Shown here: in pieces, positions 62,835-64,000 of the stretch
Layout: each line of letters starts with the position of its first letter
Numbering within the stretch: the stretch's first letter is position 1
From: Limonium bicolor
Lineage: Eukaryota; Streptophyta; Magnoliopsida; Caryophyllales; Plumbaginaceae
Length of the DNA stretch: 64,000 bases
Reading direction: 5' to 3'
Assembly (NCBI GenBank): GCA_023374045.1
Contig: CM041779.1
Span: 3,348,001-3,412,000 of the forward strand
Program-made: the position numbers and the translations under genes
Notes under the pieces: generated by a model
Told to the model about the DNA's origin: nothing
Databases searched by the model: none
Seen by the model: only the letters and a program-made list of their open reading frames with translations

Positions 62835-63708
62835 ATCGAGACTGTTGCACAGTTTGGTGTTGTCTTTCTTCTTTTTGCTCTTGGTTTGGAGTTCTCCATG
62901 GCGAAGGTAGCATATCTCTTTGGAACGTTGTTGATGTGGGTCTCTGGTACATCTCTGTTAAGGATGGGAATAACGTCTGAAAAACTTTCATTGATTTAGA
63001 TAAGGGTTGTAGGTCCTATTGCTGTGCTTGGAGGGCTGCTACAGATCATCATGTTTATGTTCTTGTGTGGCATAACTGCAATGGTATATTCATCTCCCGA
63101 CCGTAATATTTATTAAGTACTTGTCTTCCATTTTTAAGCCTAAAATGTATGCTTAAGTTTGTCCGATGGGTGCAGATATGTGGAGCAAAGTTGTCTGAGG
63201 GTGTTTTTGTTGGCTCCTTCTTGTCAATGTCATCAACAACAGTGGTATGTTTTTGGTCTTTGGTACTGAGAATTCCTTTGCTATGGTCAGTTTTAATGAT
63301 CAGAAAATAGACAGATTTAGAATTAGAATCATAATAATTAAAAAAAAAACATTACTGTCATTGCTATGAACAAGAAATGGTTTTCCAAGATTTTATCTAA
63401 ATTTGAAAAGGTTGTTGCATCAAGCTTTCTCAATGTTTGGTTTGCTCATCTTGTTTAAGGTCGTCAAATATCTGATGGAAAGGAACTACAACAATGCTCT
63501 CCATGGTCAAGTTGCCATAGGGACACTCATCTTTCAGATAAGACCTAATCAACTTATGTTTCTGGTTTACGTATACATCTGTTTGGTTCTCTGTGTAATG
63601 TTTCTTTGAATGGTTTTAGGATTGTGCTGTCGGTTTACTGTTTGCTTTGCTGCCTGTTTTGGGCAGCAATGGTGGCGTTATGCTAGGATTGATGTTAATG
63701 GGAAAATT
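62835..63708 (+). CDS. K+ efflux antiporter, KEA4/5/6 type (partial, internal exons)
   Basis: Cation/proton antiporter (CPA2) of the plant endomembrane system, exchanging K+ for H+. Five exons are legible: 62835-62906 (IETVAQFGVVFLLFALGLEF...), 63000-63083 (IRVVGPIAVLGGLLQI...), 63176-63244 (GAKLSEGVFVGSFLSMSSTT), 63460-63537 (VVKYLMERN...HGQVAIGTLIFQ) and 63620-63708 (DCAVGLLFALLPVLG...). They encode consecutive transmembrane segments of the Na+/H+ exchanger domain. Phases agree (0,0,0,0, then 2). The donor after 63537 is AT (CAG|ATAAGA) instead of GT. The N-terminal exons are not found before the gap and the C-terminus lies beyond 64000. It is either a real gene crossing a gap or a damaged copy. 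Confidence 0.85.
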
Positions 63709-64000
63709 GTAACTGTGGAGTTTTGAACTGTGTATATATGAATCAAAATCTCCTTGCTCCTATGTAGATGAAATTGTTGAATCCTCTGAATGTGTTTGTT
63801 GCCATTGAATTTGATTATTGTGTGTGTATGTTATCAAGGCTTCTAAGGGCAGGATAAATTTCTTTTGGAACATATCCCACTTCATGGCATGCTTATTACT
63901 TATTAGGTCTCAAAAATTTTAGATGTTCTACTACTGAATTCTTTCTAGTGTACGTGATATTTTGTTATTTCTGTACCATCTTTCTAGTGCAGTGATCAAT
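63709..64000 (+). other. KEA intron, continuing past the window
   Basis: The donor GTAACT begins at 63709. No further KEA exon is recognised before the window ends. Confidence 0.6.

Overview
The window is nuclear DNA from a flowering plant, most likely a eudicot. It holds intron-rich plant genes with canonical GT-AG splice sites, very AT-rich intergenic DNA, Stowaway-type MITEs and a thick layer of nested LTR retrotransposons. No bacterial, organellar or CRISPR features are seen. I identify three conserved host genes: EIF4A3 (plus strand, 19916-23876, 8 exons, complete), DNA polymerase eta POLH (minus strand, 60848-50241, 16 exons, complete) and part of a KEA4/5/6-type K+ efflux antiporter (plus strand, 62835-63708, continuing past the window edge). 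All exon boundaries were worked out by hand from reading frame, splice sites and family conservation.

Layout. 1-19033 is a retrotransposon nest. An old, decayed Ty3/gypsy element on the plus strand (about 2914-4385 and 9672-13179, with a 5.85 kb 3' LTR at 13180-19033) was invaded by two related non-autonomous elements, here called A and B. A is cut by the window start and ends at 2913. B is complete at 4386-9666, with TG..CA ends, a tRNA-Asp primer-binding site and the 5-bp target duplication ACCGG. EIF4A3 starts about 0.9 kb downstream of this nest. 24200-30840 is gene-free AT-rich DNA with large foldback elements and two Stowaway MITEs. 30847-49245 is a decayed plant LINE whose ORF2 is split between its zf-RVT and RNase H parts by a 17.2 kb minus-strand Ty3/gypsy element (31554-48801, target duplication ATACC, initiator-Met primer-binding site). 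That element carries a solo LTR nested in its own 3' LTR. POLH follows, with a gypsy fragment and small MITEs in its introns. After a short intergenic stretch come a CACTA (Ptta/En-Spm)-like transposon gene fragment, a 500-N assembly gap, and the KEA fragment.

Roles. EIF4A3 is the DEAD-box ATPase core of the exon junction complex. POLH is a translesion polymerase that bypasses UV damage. KEA4/5/6 proteins are K+/H+ antiporters of the endomembrane system. The three share no pathway that the sequence shows.

Most striking observations. (1) Elements A/B carry a repeated GC-rich cassette (TGCCGG...CCGGCA). In the B leader (6012-6673) it forms a four-member array, and three of the cassettes are predicted to fold as an outer stem enclosing two hairpins, with compensatory base changes between copies. 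(2) The C-terminal half of POLH appears built from three copies of an exon pair with identical intron phases, each copy starting with an I/L-x-x-F-F motif. (3) Two related gypsy elements carry a second, conserved polypurine tract well upstream of the LTR-adjacent one. (4) A W-box array lies in an LTR. (5) The KEA gene has a non-canonical CAG|AT splice donor.
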